Below, one piece after another: positions 1 to 12,129 of a DNA stretch of 64,000 nt; position 1 is the stretch's first letter; the number at the start of each line of letters is the position of its first letter. The stretch is from the NCBI GenBank assembly GCA_030762935.1, contig CM060899.1, forward strand, positions 14,367,001 through 14,431,000. Reading direction: 5' to 3'. The notes beneath the pieces are model-generated. The model ran no database searches, was not told where the DNA came from, and was given only the letters and a program-made list of their open reading frames with translations. Position numbers and translations under genes: made by a program. This DNA is from Hymenopus coronatus. Its lineage: Eukaryota > Arthropoda > Insecta > Mantodea > Hymenopodidae.

Positions 1-50
1 CGGTGCCAGAGCAGTAAAAGTGGGCATTAAACACTACAAAAAAATCACGA
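1..50 (+). repeat. SINE-A, 3' tail only
   Basis: The window opens inside the tail of a tRNA-derived SINE. The motif AGTAAAAGTGGGCATTAAAC followed by an A-rich run matches the 3' end of the other SINE-A copies. The tRNA-related head lies outside the window. Confidence 0.75.
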
Positions 51-721
51 AAGAAATACAGACACTCAGCCAAGATGAACTTCTTCGAGTGAACCAGAAC
101 TGTGTTTGGAGATATAGGGAATGTATTCGCATTGAAGGTCATCAATTTCAACATTTATTGTGATTTCAGGTGAGCGTTATGTAAATTAGTACAGTAGTTA
201 GGAGTTCCGCACACGTTACCTGCCGGTCCTTTAGGCGTAATTCTGACGGAGAGCTTGCCGGCCCTCACCCGTTATAGTGGCGTTGTGGGGACGTTCGGTC
301 GCTCAGGGAACGCACTGTACAATTAAATGATTAATATGAATCTATTATTTGTCTTCTTTACTGAAAGAAAGTTGACATCAAAACCCAAACAAAAACGCAA
401 AACATGATTATGTGGTAGGAATTTACCATGTTAATCCTCGATAAGCACACTAAATGATAATACATCAATGTCCGGGCATTTGCGATCAATGCCTAGAACC
501 AGTGTGGTAAACTGACACGTTCTGTAAATACTACAAATATACATATAAAATAATATTAAAACACTTAAACATTACTCTATTATTTAAAATCTGTAGGTGG
601 TAATTAGTAGCTTTTCTGAGCAATTTTTCGTTCCTAACGTTCCAAATTTCAGGTTTAGTTTGAAAACACTAAAAGGCCAATTAACCTTATTTGAATATTT
701 AAATCAATTTAAATCTATTTA
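51..721. other. No gene seen
   Basis: Mostly AT-rich sequence. A short GC- and CpG-richer pocket at about 210-320 stands out, but I see no coding frame or repeat match in it. An isolated splice-donor-like CAG/GTGAGC lies near 168; it has no supporting exon. Confidence 0.5.
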
Positions 722-955
722 AGTGGTTAGACTACTCGCCCCCTCACCTAAACGGCCCGGGTTCGATCCCAAGCAACCGCGTGTGAGAATAATTGTGATA
801 GACAAAGCAGCGCAGAGGCTGGTTTTCTCCGTGTTCTCCGGTCTCCCCCACCATCGCATTGCACCGGTGTTCCATCTTCATTTCATGTATAATCGTCTGC
901 GTTGCGACAATAATAAAAGTGGGCGCTAAACACTACCAAAAAAAAAAAAAAAAAA
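722..955 (+). repeat. SINE-A copy (tRNA-derived), plus strand
   Basis: The copy starts inside the tRNA-like head (GTGGTTAGAC, box A 5' side truncated) and keeps an excellent box B, GGGTTCGATCCC, at about 760. The body contains the family hallmarks GTTTTCTCCGTGTTCTCCGG and TTCATGTATAATCG. It ends with AAAAGTGGGCGCTAAACACTA and a poly-A run of about 18. The good box B and long A tail suggest a comparatively young copy. An open frame across it is incidental. Confidence 0.85.
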
Positions 956-1864
956 ATGGTGCCTTACTAACGAAAACTGACACGTGGATTCAAAATGACT
1001 GCTATGATTTTACAAAATTTTAAAATAGCTCAATGTAAGACACTTCCAAACCCTTATTTGGGAAAGAAATGGAAGGAATTCACCTGGACCAAAGTCTATC
1101 TCTTCTGCGTGGTGCCTGGATTCAAGAACATTCAATTAAAGAACAGTCTTAAGAGTCGCCAAAACCACACGCCCAAAGGAACACAATCATAGTTCTTTTG
1201 GGAGTTCTTCTGGAGCTTATGCACATCAAGAAACAATTCACTTGCACAGATGAACAGTGACCATGTAACGAATAGCTCTGTACTTACAAACTGGTGTGAC
1301 GTAACACTGTAGTACAGAAAAACTTTCACCAGTATTTATAGATAGAAGAACCTTAGGGAATCCCATCATTCTCCTTCAAGAAGCTTCCTCGGTGTAATAG
1401 ACTGGCGAGACAGGCAACTCCACGACGAAACTCCAAGCTGGGTGAGAATCAACGGCAAAGCAAAACAAATGCATAGCAGCCATAAATCAGGCTAGAAACA
1501 GCAGATGAAAAAATCCTGAAGCTGAAATGGGAATGGGAAAGGGAGCAACCTAGGACCCACCCTGACTACAGAACTTGATGAAACAAAAACAGTCCCGGCG
1601 GTATTTCATGGCAATAGTGTTACATATCTAACACAAATTAATGAAAATATAAACAAATGTACAATTAAAATCCAGTTTCAATAATAATAAAGAGTTAAAC
1701 AAAGTAAAGCTCTCAATTTAAAAATAATTACCGGTTTTACCCATATTAAAGACTTTACAATAGCTCTACCACACCAAATTAATTTTAGAAAGGTTAAAAG
1801 CTGCAGCTACATAAACAAAAATTTATGTTTGCATAATATACTAGCAGGAAAACAGCAACTAAAA

Positions 1865-1899
<35 letters not shown>

Positions 1900-2204
1900 G
1901 TGTTGCATTAAAATGAATTTACAAATTGAGTGGCAAAGTATGAGGATACCACATAATTAAACAACTTGCAAGCTTTGACTGCATAAGAAAGCTTTAATTT
2001 CTTAATAGACACACCAAATAACAAGTGGATACACCCAAGCAAACTTAGTTGCATAGGCAACTCAACAAACAAATTAAAATTGAGAAATAACATACATGTT
2101 GACCACAACACAGACAACAATAATATAAACAATAAGACGTAAACACAAACGCAAATATAAAATATAAACATGCATAACCGAACTCAGTCAACCAGTATAA
2201 GCAT
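956..2204. other. No gene seen; 31-bp poly-A at 1868-1898
   Basis: No credible coding frame. An uninterrupted run of 31 A lies at 1868-1898 and may mark the 3' end of an old retroposed copy, but I recognise no body for it. Short frames here are chance openings in AT-rich DNA. Confidence 0.5.
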
Positions 2205-2490
2205 TCATACCCGTACTTAAACATGTACTCCGAAACAAACCTACCAAAGGTAAACGCTCAGGCTCGAAAACGAACATACCCAACATAAACATTTACTCGG
2301 AACCATACCAATTCAGGGTCCTAAACAAGCATAGGTAACATAAACAGTCAAAAACACACACACGTAAACGTCCACTCGGAAACAAACCCACTAAACATAA
2401 ATATTTACTCCCAAACAAAGATACGTAACATACATTCACTCGGAAACATGATACAACCGTAAACGCACATTCTCAACAACATACCTAAGG
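2205..2490. repeat. Degenerate tandem repeat, period about 33 bp
   Basis: Variants of ACTCGGAAACAAACCTAC preceded by GTAAACATTT recur about seven times, for example near 2212, 2285, 2365, 2400 and 2435. The spacing is irregular around 33 bp and the units are strongly diverged. This is seen by eye; no alignment was run. Confidence 0.5.
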
Positions 2491-2966
2491 ACACAAGGCA
2501 AAGAGAAAACCATGGTGGACATTCTTACGCAATCATACTAAAATCAAACATTTGTTTCAACGAGGATTTCAACAAAAATTCATTAAATGGCTGGAGGCGA
2601 GTGACAGCCGGCGGGGCGCTCATTGATCATAAAGCAGGTGTCTTCCCCTTTTGAAAATACATTAATTGCACTATCAAGGTAAACTAAAATGCAGAAAGAA
2701 CCACAAGGGACAATTTTAAACATTAATTACAAGTAGTGCCGGAGAATAGTTTTAATTGAAAAATATGAGCTCTCCTTTGCACACCCGAATTTATATGGTG
2801 CACAACAAATGAAACGCCCTTAGAAATGCTTAGTATCTTATAAGAATTCAAAAATCGTGGAGCAAAATTCGCAGCAACCGCATTAACTCTAGAGCTAACC
2901 AGATAGTTACGACACATTACTAATTGGCCCATTGGAAATAAGCGGGTTTTACTGTCACGATTATAT
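2491..2966. other. No gene seen; possible 3' flank of the Gypsy relic
   Basis: The segment lies directly downstream (in the minus sense) of the Gypsy integrase relic, where a 3' LTR would be expected. I could not match it to a second copy near 6400-7200, so no LTR is claimed. A GC-rich pocket sits at about 2590-2620. Confidence 0.4.
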
Positions 2967-3578
2967 CTACGCTATTGGAGAAGGATGCAAGTTCCTAAAA
3001 GCGCGCTGCCATGTTTCTCTAAGAATATCAGGAGAAATTGTTTCAGGAAGAAGGCCAACTAAGCTCCAAAGTTTGGAGAGATTTGAATTTGGCTGGCAAG
3101 CATGAAGTAAGGCAAAGGGAACTTGGCTGTGTGTATCGTGACGCGCGGTATTGCACACATATTGTAGTTTAAATCCCAGGGACAATGGTCAGCAGGGTGA
3201 AAGGCGATCAAGGCAGCCTTTAAGTTTCGGTTGTCGTGCTTGGCATGCGACAGATTTGGGTCATGTGGAACAGTAGTTACGTGCTGAGCACCCCAATAAA
3301 AACACAAATTTCGGAACAGCCGAGAAGTGAACTGGGGACTTTAACAGATCGAGGACCAAAAGTACCGAATAGAGATGTGAGAACGCAAGTGACCAGCCAG
3401 GAGAAGCTAAGCTAGAGGCCAACTCACCCCAATTGGTCCTCTGGGCAGGCTTAGCCAACGTGCACTGATGGCAGTCTGTCACTCTTCTTACCTTTATATT
3501 ATCGTCCATTCTCTTCCATATAAAGTGTGTAAGGATCGTCTCTCTTGTTTTAAAAATTCCAAAATGAGCCCCAAACAA
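2967..3578 (-). pseudogene. Gypsy integrase relic (zinc-binding and start of core)
   Basis: In the Gypsy family the integrase inserts the cDNA. Three overlapping minus-strand frames carry it. The first (3261-3578) shows the N-terminal HHCC-like zinc domain: GAHFGIFKT, then FIWKRMDDNIK, then CHQC, followed by LAKPAQR. The next frames (3059-3307 and 2967-3185) continue into the segment with DPNLSHAKHDNRN and PFALLHACQPNSNLS. At least two frameshifts separate them. The catalytic D,D-35-E core is not recognisable as a whole. Non-functional. Confidence 0.75.
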
Positions 3579-3593
3579 AAATTGTGATAACAG

Positions 3594-4155
3594 CTAAATT
3601 CGATGGAACAATGACCTTGTATCTTCGATCCTTAGTACTACAACACAAAACACCGTCCATAGGAACGTAAGGTGTGACAGGCGAGTAATTACAGAGGCAA
3701 GAAGGGGAGGTTCTTCCAAATCCGGATTTTCAGCGAACTTCCGTGTAAGAGCGTCCGCAACGACTTTCCCAGAACTCCGGATATGAACAGGTATGAACTT
3801 AAAAGCGTCTAGGCGAACGACCCACCTAGCCAACTTGCCAACCTTGTGCCCAGATGATCGCGCCCATGTGAGGGCCCGATTATCGCACTCAAAGCTGAAA
3901 GTGAAAATGTTCAAGATACATCCGATACTTCTCGACACCAACGATTACGGCTCTAGTCCCCAGTTCAGAAACAGAGTTAAGCCGTTCCTGACGAGACAAA
4001 CATCTGGAAGCGAAAACGGTCGGTCTTCGGTCGTCTTCAAAATTCTGCAGCAAAACTGCACTCATATCCGCCGAGGATGCGTGTGTCTGAAGGATAAGCT
4101 CGCGGTTAACATCTACCAGGACTAATACTGAAGGATGCATGACTGCCAATTTCAA
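3594..4155 (-). pseudogene. Gypsy RNase H relic
   Basis: Two overlapping minus-strand frames carry the RNase H domain that degrades RNA in the RNA:DNA hybrid. The first (3889-4155) contains QTHASSADMSAVLLQ and FASRCLSRQERLNS, then SELGTRAVIVGVEKYRMYLE, which matches the usual Gypsy pattern of D-A-S, S-R-x-L and E-x-E blocks with several acidic residues replaced. The second (3594-3941) has CDNRALTWA and VADALTRKF, the conserved D-N and V-A-D-A-L-S-R blocks. A frameshift separates them near 3900. Non-functional. Confidence 0.8.
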
Positions 4156-4293
4156 ATGCTAAAACGCCGGCTGTTGAAGAAGACCTAATTTAATTGTTAC
4201 ACCCTTCCTGCAAAAGAGAATTTAACGGTTCCCCACGAGCACTGAAATTTGAGAAAAACTTATTAAAATAGTCGGCCATCCCCATAAAAAGAG

Positions 4294-4999
4294 CTAAAGA
4301 ACATAAATTACGCGTTGCCCGATGGGTCTACGTGTGAGCAGGATCAATAACGACTCTTGCCGGCGAGATAATATGGCCTTAGGAAAGACAATTGGGGGGT
4401 GGCCAAATGGACTTTTGTTGTTACACAGTAAGGCAATGGCAAGATTAAACACTTCTCGAAGAGGAACAAGATGAGCTAGGTAATGGAAAACGTTGTTTAA
4501 TTTTATCGGACATAAAGGCATCCAGAAGGCATGTTAATACTTGAATTCCAGTAGTGATACCAAAGGGTAGACGATTAAATTCGTATAATATCCAGGGTGT
4601 TGCAAAACCCGTAATCTGCCTGCATTCAGGCGCTAGAGGGATCTGGAAATAAACTTGGTTTAAATCCAAGTTTAAAACAATGGCACCGGTAAAATAATGA
4701 ACAGCGGAATATATGTCTGTTAAAGGGGGCAGTTTTAACACGGAGTTTCTTATTCGCCTGATGGTAATTTACAACTGGGCGGAAATCATATGACGCTTGG
4801 GCTCGGGGAAAATTCGACTAGAATAAGCAGAGTCCGACGGCCGAATTATGCTCTGTTCAAGCATACTTTCGATCTTTTCCTTAAACACTTTCAATTTAGG
4901 TGGAGACAAACGGCAAGGAGATAGTTTAACCGGAGTAGCGTCAAGAAGTTGTATACGATGCTCAATGATATTGGTAAGCCAAAGTTTATCGGTAAACAC
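4294..4999 (-). pseudogene. Gypsy reverse transcriptase relic, active site lost
   Basis: The minus-strand frame at 4769-4999 carries the lead-in IEHRIQLLDATPVKLSP and IIRPSDSAYSSRI. The frame at 4445-4741 carries LDLNQVYFQIPLAPE and FNRLPFGITTG, which are typical Gypsy RT blocks with the first catalytic Asp. In the following frame the position of the YxDD box reads YLAHLV, so the two catalytic aspartates are replaced. There are frameshifts near 4500 and 4760. These losses make it certainly dead. Confidence 0.85.
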
Positions 5000-5205
5000 C
5001 TAAGGAAACTGCTATAAAAGTTCAGTCAATTCCTGGGTGTACAAAGGTGGTAAATGCGAAAGATCACACATTTGAGCCTCAGAAACAGCGAGCAGTGGGC
5101 GTGCGGGCAACAGAGGAGATAAAATGATATGAAAGCCGATTTTATTTCAAGTAGAAAAATAAACTAGACAAGTCTCGCCCTCACATTGAGGATCATACCA
5201 GTGTG

Positions 5206-5451
5206 CTAAAAATAATCGGCACCAAGAAAGATGATAAGAAATAAACCCGACATTAACAGAAATCCATGGCGCCATGAACAGCCCTTAATTTTAATGGCAA
5301 CCAAGAGAGCCCTTTTATTTCCATAACTTGGCCGTTCACAACAATGGGACAGGAGAAACACATCATAAATGTGAACTAAATGTTTGGAAAAGTAATAAAA
5401 ATATATTACAGAATTGGTACTTCCCGAATCAACCAGTGCAAGCCTAGCCAT
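5206..5451 (-). pseudogene. Gypsy aspartic protease relic
   Basis: The frame begins with ARLALVDSGSTNSVI, in which the D-S-G triad of retroviral-type aspartic proteases is present, followed by a hydrophobic stretch. In this family the protease cuts the gag-pol polyprotein. It lies just upstream of the RT relic, as expected. The rest of the domain is weak and no flap is recognisable. Confidence 0.65.
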
Positions 5452-6413
5452 TTTAAAGAAAGAAACTTCTATCAGCGGTTTCCGAATTTGCCGTACCGCA
5501 GTGATATTAGCACGAAAATGGCGATAGAGATACCTCTGGTGTCATAATGGAGGTTGCCAAGGAGCACCAAATGCAACCGGTTTCACAAACTGCGGTAAGG
5601 GCAATGCCCACGAAGCAATGCAAATCTGGACTGCGAGAATAATTAGAACCCGCAACGACTGTTCCTTGACTGTTTATTTATTAGCTTCAGCAACACGAAT
5701 GGAGCTCGACCGTGGAAACACTAATGAATAACCGGGCTCAAAAGCTCGATCTGACATTTGCTTGGACTAGTTATTTTCTCGGCGACGGTCAGCAGCAACG
5801 TGAGCCTCGATATGGGTACATAAACCTTGCAAGTCCCTAAAAGTATGAGGCCGAGGAAGTAAAAACCAACATTCACACGTAACGGGATTTAGGACCCTAA
5901 AACATTTTCACAAGCTTCCGGCTCATGACGCTCGGGCAGGAACATGCGCCAAAATAAATGCATGTGCAATATATAATCAATAAATAGTTCTGAAATACCC
6001 CGAGTGCTGTAATAATAATCATTAATAAGTTGGCCACTTCGCTACGCGGTAAATGCCGGGCAACGATTTCCCACTCATCAAAGGTGACGAGCTGTCTTTA
6101 ACCCCCCCCCCCTCAATATTTCTAAAGACGGACCAGAAAGTAAAACGCTAACCACCTGCAGTACCATCCAGGCAAGAACACCGTCCAGCTCGGCCCGATC
6201 CGATAATTCAATCCAAACTTCACCCCCAAAATAAAAAAAAAAAAAATAAATAAATAAAAAAAAAAAGTTTAAATCAGTGCCCGGTTTTCCTCCACGAATA
6301 ATTACTTCAATTAATAGCTCGTTCTTACGCAAAAGGTCCGGGCTCGCAAGCATTGCCGCCATAACTAAATACCTTACAGCATACCCAGCATTTAGAAAAA
6401 CACGCTTTCCCAC
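5452..6413 (-). pseudogene. Probable Gypsy gag region, very degraded
   Basis: The position upstream of the protease implies gag. A block reading WFLLPRPHTFRDLQGLCTHI (near 5800-5880) and another reading AMLASPDLLRKNELLIEV (near 6290-6370) look protein-derived. No complete zinc knuckle is seen. A poly-A/T tract and C-run at 6105-6270 disrupt it. The assignment rests mainly on position. Confidence 0.4.
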
Positions 6414-6619
6414 CAGAATTAAAAAAAGAAACTGGCTAAACTAAATGGTGTACATGTGACACAATTTTCCTTTTGCCTATAAGTAGAAATGAAACAAAGG
6501 AGAAATCCCAAAGCTAAGACAACCTTCCTAAAACAATGACAATTATGATAAAACTGCGTCACAGAATGGCGTAAGGTGAAGGCAAATTTTAACAGGACAA
6601 AGAAATACAGTAAATGGGG

Positions 6620-7170
6620 AATAAGTTATTTAGGACCAGTTGAAAAATTCAATGCCACAGCCGGAAATTGAACACGGTTCTCCCGCTCTAACCACAGAGC
6701 TACCCGCTGGTATGCCATTCAATTTTCCAACTGATTATGTGTGTTTTACCCGGTTCAATCAACCAGTATGTCTCACTTCAGAGAACCACCAGAATGGCGA
6801 CTTACCATCGTAAGTACTTAGTATCCGGGTAATATTTACTCTGTTCTTGCCAACATATAGGCTATTGTATTATAATTGTAATACTCCTTTCTCCTACATA
6901 TTATTGGAATGTACAATGATTAGTTAATTAGGACCAGCCAGCCAGCAATTGAACACGGACATTTTCAACTATTTGTATGCCATACCGGCGGGTTGTCGCA
7001 GTAGTTCAATGGTTAGAGCAACCCCAAGTAGAGCGGGAGAACCGTGTTCAATTCCCGGCTGTGGCATTGAATTTTTCAACTGGTCCTAGTTATCAAATTG
7101 TATATCATTGTACCCTTCAATAATATGTAGGAGAGAGGAGAATTACAATTATAATGGGGAATAATTATTT
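6620..7170. repeat. SINE-B cluster, tRNA-like, copies in inverted orientation
   Basis: At 6985-7090 (plus) a tRNA-like head reads CAGTAGTTCAATGGTTAGAG (box A) and GTTCAATTCCCGG (box B). Its tail, ATTGAATTTTTCAACTGGTC, continues into a run ending AATAATATGTAGGAGAGAGG near 7135. The reverse complement of the same unit is present at about 6630-6722, where a short block inside the head is missing, and a third fragment at about 6870-6975 carries the tail motif in minus orientation. The cluster therefore forms an imperfect inverted repeat of about 100-bp arms. Confidence 0.7.
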
Positions 7171-10135
7171 ACTTTTATATTAAAACTATGCATCGAAATT
7201 GTGTAAAAATCACTAAACTTCCAATTGGAATAAGAAGTTCATAAGGTGAAGTGCAACCACTAACATTCAGAATTAAAGCGAAATGATTCCCGAGGGTTAA
7301 TTTTTAGGCTAAATGTGAGCAGCACATTTACATAAAATGAGGTTCAAAAACAAATAGGAACACGAAACGTATGAAAATCTTACGCTAGCACTAAAATTTG
7401 TACTACCTAAATCGCTGCTCGAAAATTACGTGAAATGTGAGTGCGAAAATATTACGCAAACAGCAAATTTGTACTAACTTTGCGCAACATCATTACTTAA
7501 AACGTGGTTCAATTTTAGATAGAAACACGAAATCCACTACAATATTAGGTACGTAACTACCAACATGTATGCTAAATTTATGCACGAAAATGAAGTAAAA
7601 CGTGATTAAACTACCAATAGATACGCAAAAATTCCTATTTGTACTTTCACCCCAGAAATACACGTAATGTGACTAAACTTTGAATAAGAATACAAGGCAG
7701 GGAAATTGAATGCGTTAATACTAAAGGTAGAACAGGTCTAGATTGCATAGTACTAATCTTCTCGAATAAAAACCACGAAAATCAAGAACTTTGTACAACA
7801 GTAATTTTAAAATGCTAATTTTTGCCCCAAAATCACAACCATACGCTCTAGCTACCAAACTTCGACCGTGCTTGTCCCCATTTTACCCAAAGGCATATAT
7901 GTGGCTCGTTACTCAAGGTTTGAGCAAAGGGAAAAGGTGCCCTTACAGAATATTAAACAAAACAATTATATTTCAACCTCCAAGGTTTAATAAATAATAA
8001 ACTGGGATACAACAAATTTCCTGGTTAACAGATTTTTAAAAAAATACCTTACCTAAATAAAATTTCAGAGAAATAACAATAGTAATAATAATGTCGGTTG
8101 AGAAATTCCTGCGAATGTGAATATAGAATACATAAACTATTGAGGGTGAGCAGAGCAGTGTTGAGGGCTAGAATCTTTCAAACTGAAGTAGATATATCAG
8201 CTATTAATGCCATTTATGCATGAATGTGATTTGTGGCAACAGAACCAGTCTCTGATAATGTTGGCGGAAGAAAAACATATAAAAGTGAGTAAGTGACATT
8301 CAAGTTGCTGGAAATATGGTGCATTCAATTGCAGACTTTGGCCTGCGAGTTATCAATGTATTTCCTCAAGCAAAGTATTCAGAAAGAACTTCTATTACCA
8401 ACAGATTAGTCTATCTTCGGATGAGCTGCCATAGTTGTTATACTCTTTGACATACACTTAAGCAAAAACTAATGTTAAGGGCTCCAAGCAGCAGGGTTTA
8501 ACTGAGGAATCAGCCAATCTAAACAATCATCTTAAACAAATAAGGCAGAAGTGGTATTTTCTCAAAAATTAGCATTGTATTGCATTTTATCACCAACCAC
8601 TCATTTTACCAAATATTTAATTGATAACTATAGATAATTTGCACATGAGCCTCTAAAAGAGGTTATAGCAAAAGACGTTCTTATGAAAAGAGAATAAAGA
8701 AGAGCAATTACTGAAAATGAATGTTTGCCATATGCCCTCTATGACTTGAGATATGTTGCTGCTTGTGTACAGCTTATACTTTAAATCTGTTGCTGCCAAG
8801 GCCTTTAAATGGCTTCAACCCTAAAACTGCCAGTCATTGATACATTGTGTCAAGCGATGCAACTGGCATCGATCTAGTCGACACAGTGTTTGAGAGACTG
8901 TACACATATTTCTGATACAGCTTATGATGAACTCCTTTACACCACTTAGAACATGACATCTTCTTTCAAACAGTATATTTTAAAGGCATTCAGAAGTGTA
9001 AGTTATTTGATGGTCAGCATTTCTAACTCTTGGCAAGCCTTTTAACCTTGGCCAAAACAGTTCAGTGTTTACTGTGTGAAAACAAAGATGGCAAGTTTTT
9101 CTGAGAATGTTTTTCTGCCAGAGAGAATTTATAATAATTTTATATATTATCACTTGTGTGATATCAATGTGAGAGTAACATGGATCATTGTCTATCTAAT
9201 ATACCTCCATGGTCACCAAATGCAAACATGTTAAATGTGTGTTTATTAAATTACAAATATATTACCAGTAACAAAATAAGGAGCTTTTCATTTAATTTTA
9301 CAGTAATTGAATAAGTAGACTCTCAGTTGTTCCTGAAGGGAGGAGAAATGGCTGAAGATATAATTAGTAATTCTGCTTCTTATATATTGTGTGAAATTAC
9401 TGCTAATAAAGCAGGAAACCTGGTGTACTGTATATGTTACATGCTGAACAAAGAAAAACATTGTGAACAGTGTGGATAAAATATGAAAATTAATTTGATG
9501 CCTACTCTAAATAAAGAGAAAGTTAGTGATTTGCAACCAAGTAATGATGCATTAACTGTTTTTTATACAAATTTTATGTACTGCTTCTTTTGCTGCTTGA
9601 AATTTTGAACTTATAATGAAATTTATTTTTAATTATTCATTTATTTTTAGTTTTCAAATGGCTATAGGTGACAACTTACTTTTGTGTATGTGTGTAAATT
9701 GAGAGTGGTAAGATCCATGAAATAATGTTGAAATTAGTATGAGGAAACCATTGTCATGACTGAAGTCTTTATATTCTTGATGTAAAGTACACTAACATTA
9801 TTAACCCCAGTGAGTTATATTTCGCATATTTTTATTAAACATAACATAGTTTTAAAAGTATCATCTGAAACTGCAATACAATTATTATTCCTTGTTGCTG
9901 AGATTGATACTGCCCAATAATTCTTCAAACAGTAGATTATTGAACAGAAATTAATATAACAAAATGCAGTTTTTAAATAATCATTCTAGCTTTAAAATTA
10001 CATTAGGCAGTATTTCAAGACAGTAGAAGCTCAGCAGTTTTCCGCCTGCCATACTTAAACTTGAAATTTAAAAGATAGGCAAGCACTGTTGACCTGATTA
10101 ACACCAGCAGCAAGAGGATTAAACAAGCAGTTCCT
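7171..10135. other. No gene seen
   Basis: AT-rich intergenic sequence. At 7320-7770 phrases such as AACACGAAA, ACTACC and ATTTGTAC recur loosely without a clean period. A relic similar to 54482-54720 lies at 8158-8420 and is listed separately. Nothing else is recognised. Confidence 0.5.
8158..8420 (+). repeat. Diverged dispersed repeat, copy 1
   Basis: GAATCTTTCAAACTGAAGT and TCTCTGATAATGTTG occur here and, at similar spacing, at 54482-54720. Both copies read in one plus frame as a broken peptide containing ESFKLK and SDNV, which suggests a decayed coding repeat. The family is not recognised. Confidence 0.45.
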
Positions 10136-10395
10136 TTCTTTTTTTTATTTTTTATTTTTTGGTAGTGTTTAATGCCTGCTTTTACTGCTCTGGCACTGCA
10201 GGTGATGACACTGATGATACATGAAGATGGAGTCCCAGTGAAATGAGATGGCTGGGGAGACCGGAGAACCCAGAGAAAACCCACCCCTGCGCCGCTTTGT
10301 CCACCACAAATCTCACATGCGGTCCCTTGGGAGCGAAGCCGAGCCATTTAGGTGAGAGGTGAGTGCTCTAACCACTCGGCCATGACACGGCCAAC
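10136..10395 (-). repeat. SINE-A copy, minus strand
   Basis: On the minus strand the head reads GGCCGAGTGGTTAGAGCACT (box A) and continues through a degenerate box B region (GGCTTCGCTCCCAAGG) to TGTGGTGGACAAAGCGGCGC. The end reads AGTAAAAGCAGGCATTAAAC before an A-rich tail at the low-coordinate side (10136-10160). It is a nearly full-length copy. Confidence 0.85.
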
Positions 10396-10794
10396 AAGCA
10401 GTTCAATCTAATTGTTCCTGTGATGTATGTTATTACCCAAACAGGTCTTACTGTCAACATTAATTATATTTGCAAATCTTCTGTGTAAGTGGAATATCAT
10501 ACCATTGAAAAGGAGTCATATGTTTTAAATTAGGACAAAGAATTTTCATGTTCAACAATATCTGTGAAATTCAGGGTTCTATATTGTATAAACCTGAATT
10601 TCCAAATAGACAGTATTGTGACTTTTCTTGCATTTAAAGAAATTACCTAAGACTGTTAAACATTTAATGGTAGCTTTAGAATATCCTACATTTTTCCATA
10701 CAAGAATGAAAGAAAGAAAGAAAATAAAAATTCCAAAGCTCAAGGCTGTTATCAACTTAACTTCAAAACTGCACAAAGAATGAAGTAGAGGAAA
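10396..10794. other. No gene seen
   Basis: AT-rich sequence between a SINE and a tandem repeat. A minus-strand frame across 10579-10935 is a chance opening that runs into the tandem repeat. Confidence 0.5.
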
Positions 10795-11090
10795 TACACC
10801 CATATGATAACAGAAGTCACTGAGTGTCTGTAAATGGATAAAGTTACAATAAACTGGTTTACATAGCAGTAAACATGAATGAGGTATAGGAAGTAGATCC
10901 ATGTGACAACATAACTTATTTAAATTGTTGTACATAGATCAAGTCACAATAAACTGCATTGCTTACATAGCAATGTGATACACATAATACAAGCATATGA
11001 CAGCATAAGTCACCTGAATTTCTGTAACTGAATCAAGTTGCATTGGACTACATTGTTTACTCAGCAGCAAACATGAGCATGATAACATAT
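10795..11090 (+). repeat. Tandem repeat array, about 95-bp unit, first block
   Basis: Three diverged units are visible, starting near 10795, 10888 and 10990. Each runs through the phrases CATATGACAACATAAGTCAC, CTGTAAATGGATCAAGTT, CAATAAACTACATTG and TACATAGCAGTAAACATGA in order (phrases generalised over units). The same unit recurs at 12130-12425. Confidence 0.6.
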
Positions 11091-11199
11091 ATAGAAAGAT
11101 TAGATCGGAAATGCCTTAGCCTTATACATTGTGGTTGGTAAGGCACATTTTTGAGATGAGTACATATGTATGGTTTAAATGTGCACCCAAAAATAGGAT

Positions 11200-11480
11200 T
11201 AACAGAAGCAAAATCAAGAAAACGGGAAAAATGTATGAATACATAGGTTAGGGTACTTATTTAAGGGAATTTGGTGTTAAATGTTCAATTAAGCCCTAAG
11301 TATTAAACAAGTATAATGGTCAATATGTTTTTGGTGTTTGGTTGTAGTTTCTCGAATAGCAGAAGCAAAAACAAGGAAAGGGAACTGTGCTTCAATACAT
11401 AGGTTACTGTACTTATTTAAGTGATTTTTCTGTGGTATATCTAGTGAAATACTTCAATATACAGGTTGGTGCACTTTTTA
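11200..11480 (+). repeat. Duplicated block, about 150-170 bp period
   Basis: AGAAGCAAAAACAAG followed by AATACATAGGTTA and GTACTTATTTAAG appears at 11200-11275 and again at 11358-11425. A shortened third version (CAATATACAGGTTGGTGCAC) is at about 11453. This block sits between the two halves of the 95-bp array. Confidence 0.5.
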
Positions 11481-12129
11481 TGATTTTTCAATTCTATACT
11501 TAGTGAAATATGTTATGTTATCAATACAATGTTTCTGTATTGTTTGTTAGATTTTAGATTTGCGACTCGGAAAGACCATTTAGAAGCTTGGATAAAATTG
11601 TTAACTTGCTCCAGTTTATAAGAAAACTCTTACTAATTTGCCCATTTAGCTTCTAATGCGAGAAATAACTACCATCAAATTATGTGCTTATGATACCAGA
11701 ACCATGAGCACAGGGAGTGTGATTCACAGTTTCAGAATTATCGCGATATTCCTTGACCAAAATTATTGATTAATATCATTAATATCACATTCTACTAAAG
11801 CTTCTATTGTATATGGTACAGACTTTTGTTACATTAACAGTAGTCTTAGACCATGAAACTACAACAAAACTAAGTTATAATCTTGCCGCAATGTTTACTA
11901 CAATAATACCAATTTATCAATAATAACTTCTGACAGGGCAAAACATGTAATTGTATTAAATATTCCTTCAACTATAGATCTCTTCCCTTCCCTTGTCCTT
12001 TGTTCATTACTCAAAACAACTTGGAAAAACAATTAATTTGACAGATGATTCATATGGTGTATAGGGTCAAGAAGATGACAGCTGGGCTCAAGACTTGCTT
12101 CAGAAAAAGAGGAGTATTTTTGCCCAATG

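Larger units (their letters stand above)
2967..6413 (-). mobile_element. Decayed Gypsy-type LTR retrotransposon
   Basis: Reading on the minus strand from 6413 down, fragments appear in the order gag-like, protease, reverse transcriptase, RNase H, integrase. That order (RT before integrase) is the Ty3/Gypsy order. All domains are split by stops and frameshifts, so the copy cannot make a polyprotein. LTRs, primer binding site and target duplication were not found, so the outer limits are those of the recognisable coding sequence. The element is antisense to nothing identifiable and appears old. Confidence 0.85.

Noticed and set aside
1132..1329. Small minus-strand frame
   Set aside because: No homology seen and overlapped by another frame on the plus strand.
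2491..6800. LTR pair for the Gypsy relic
   Set aside because: I looked for a direct repeat on both sides of the coding relic and saw none.
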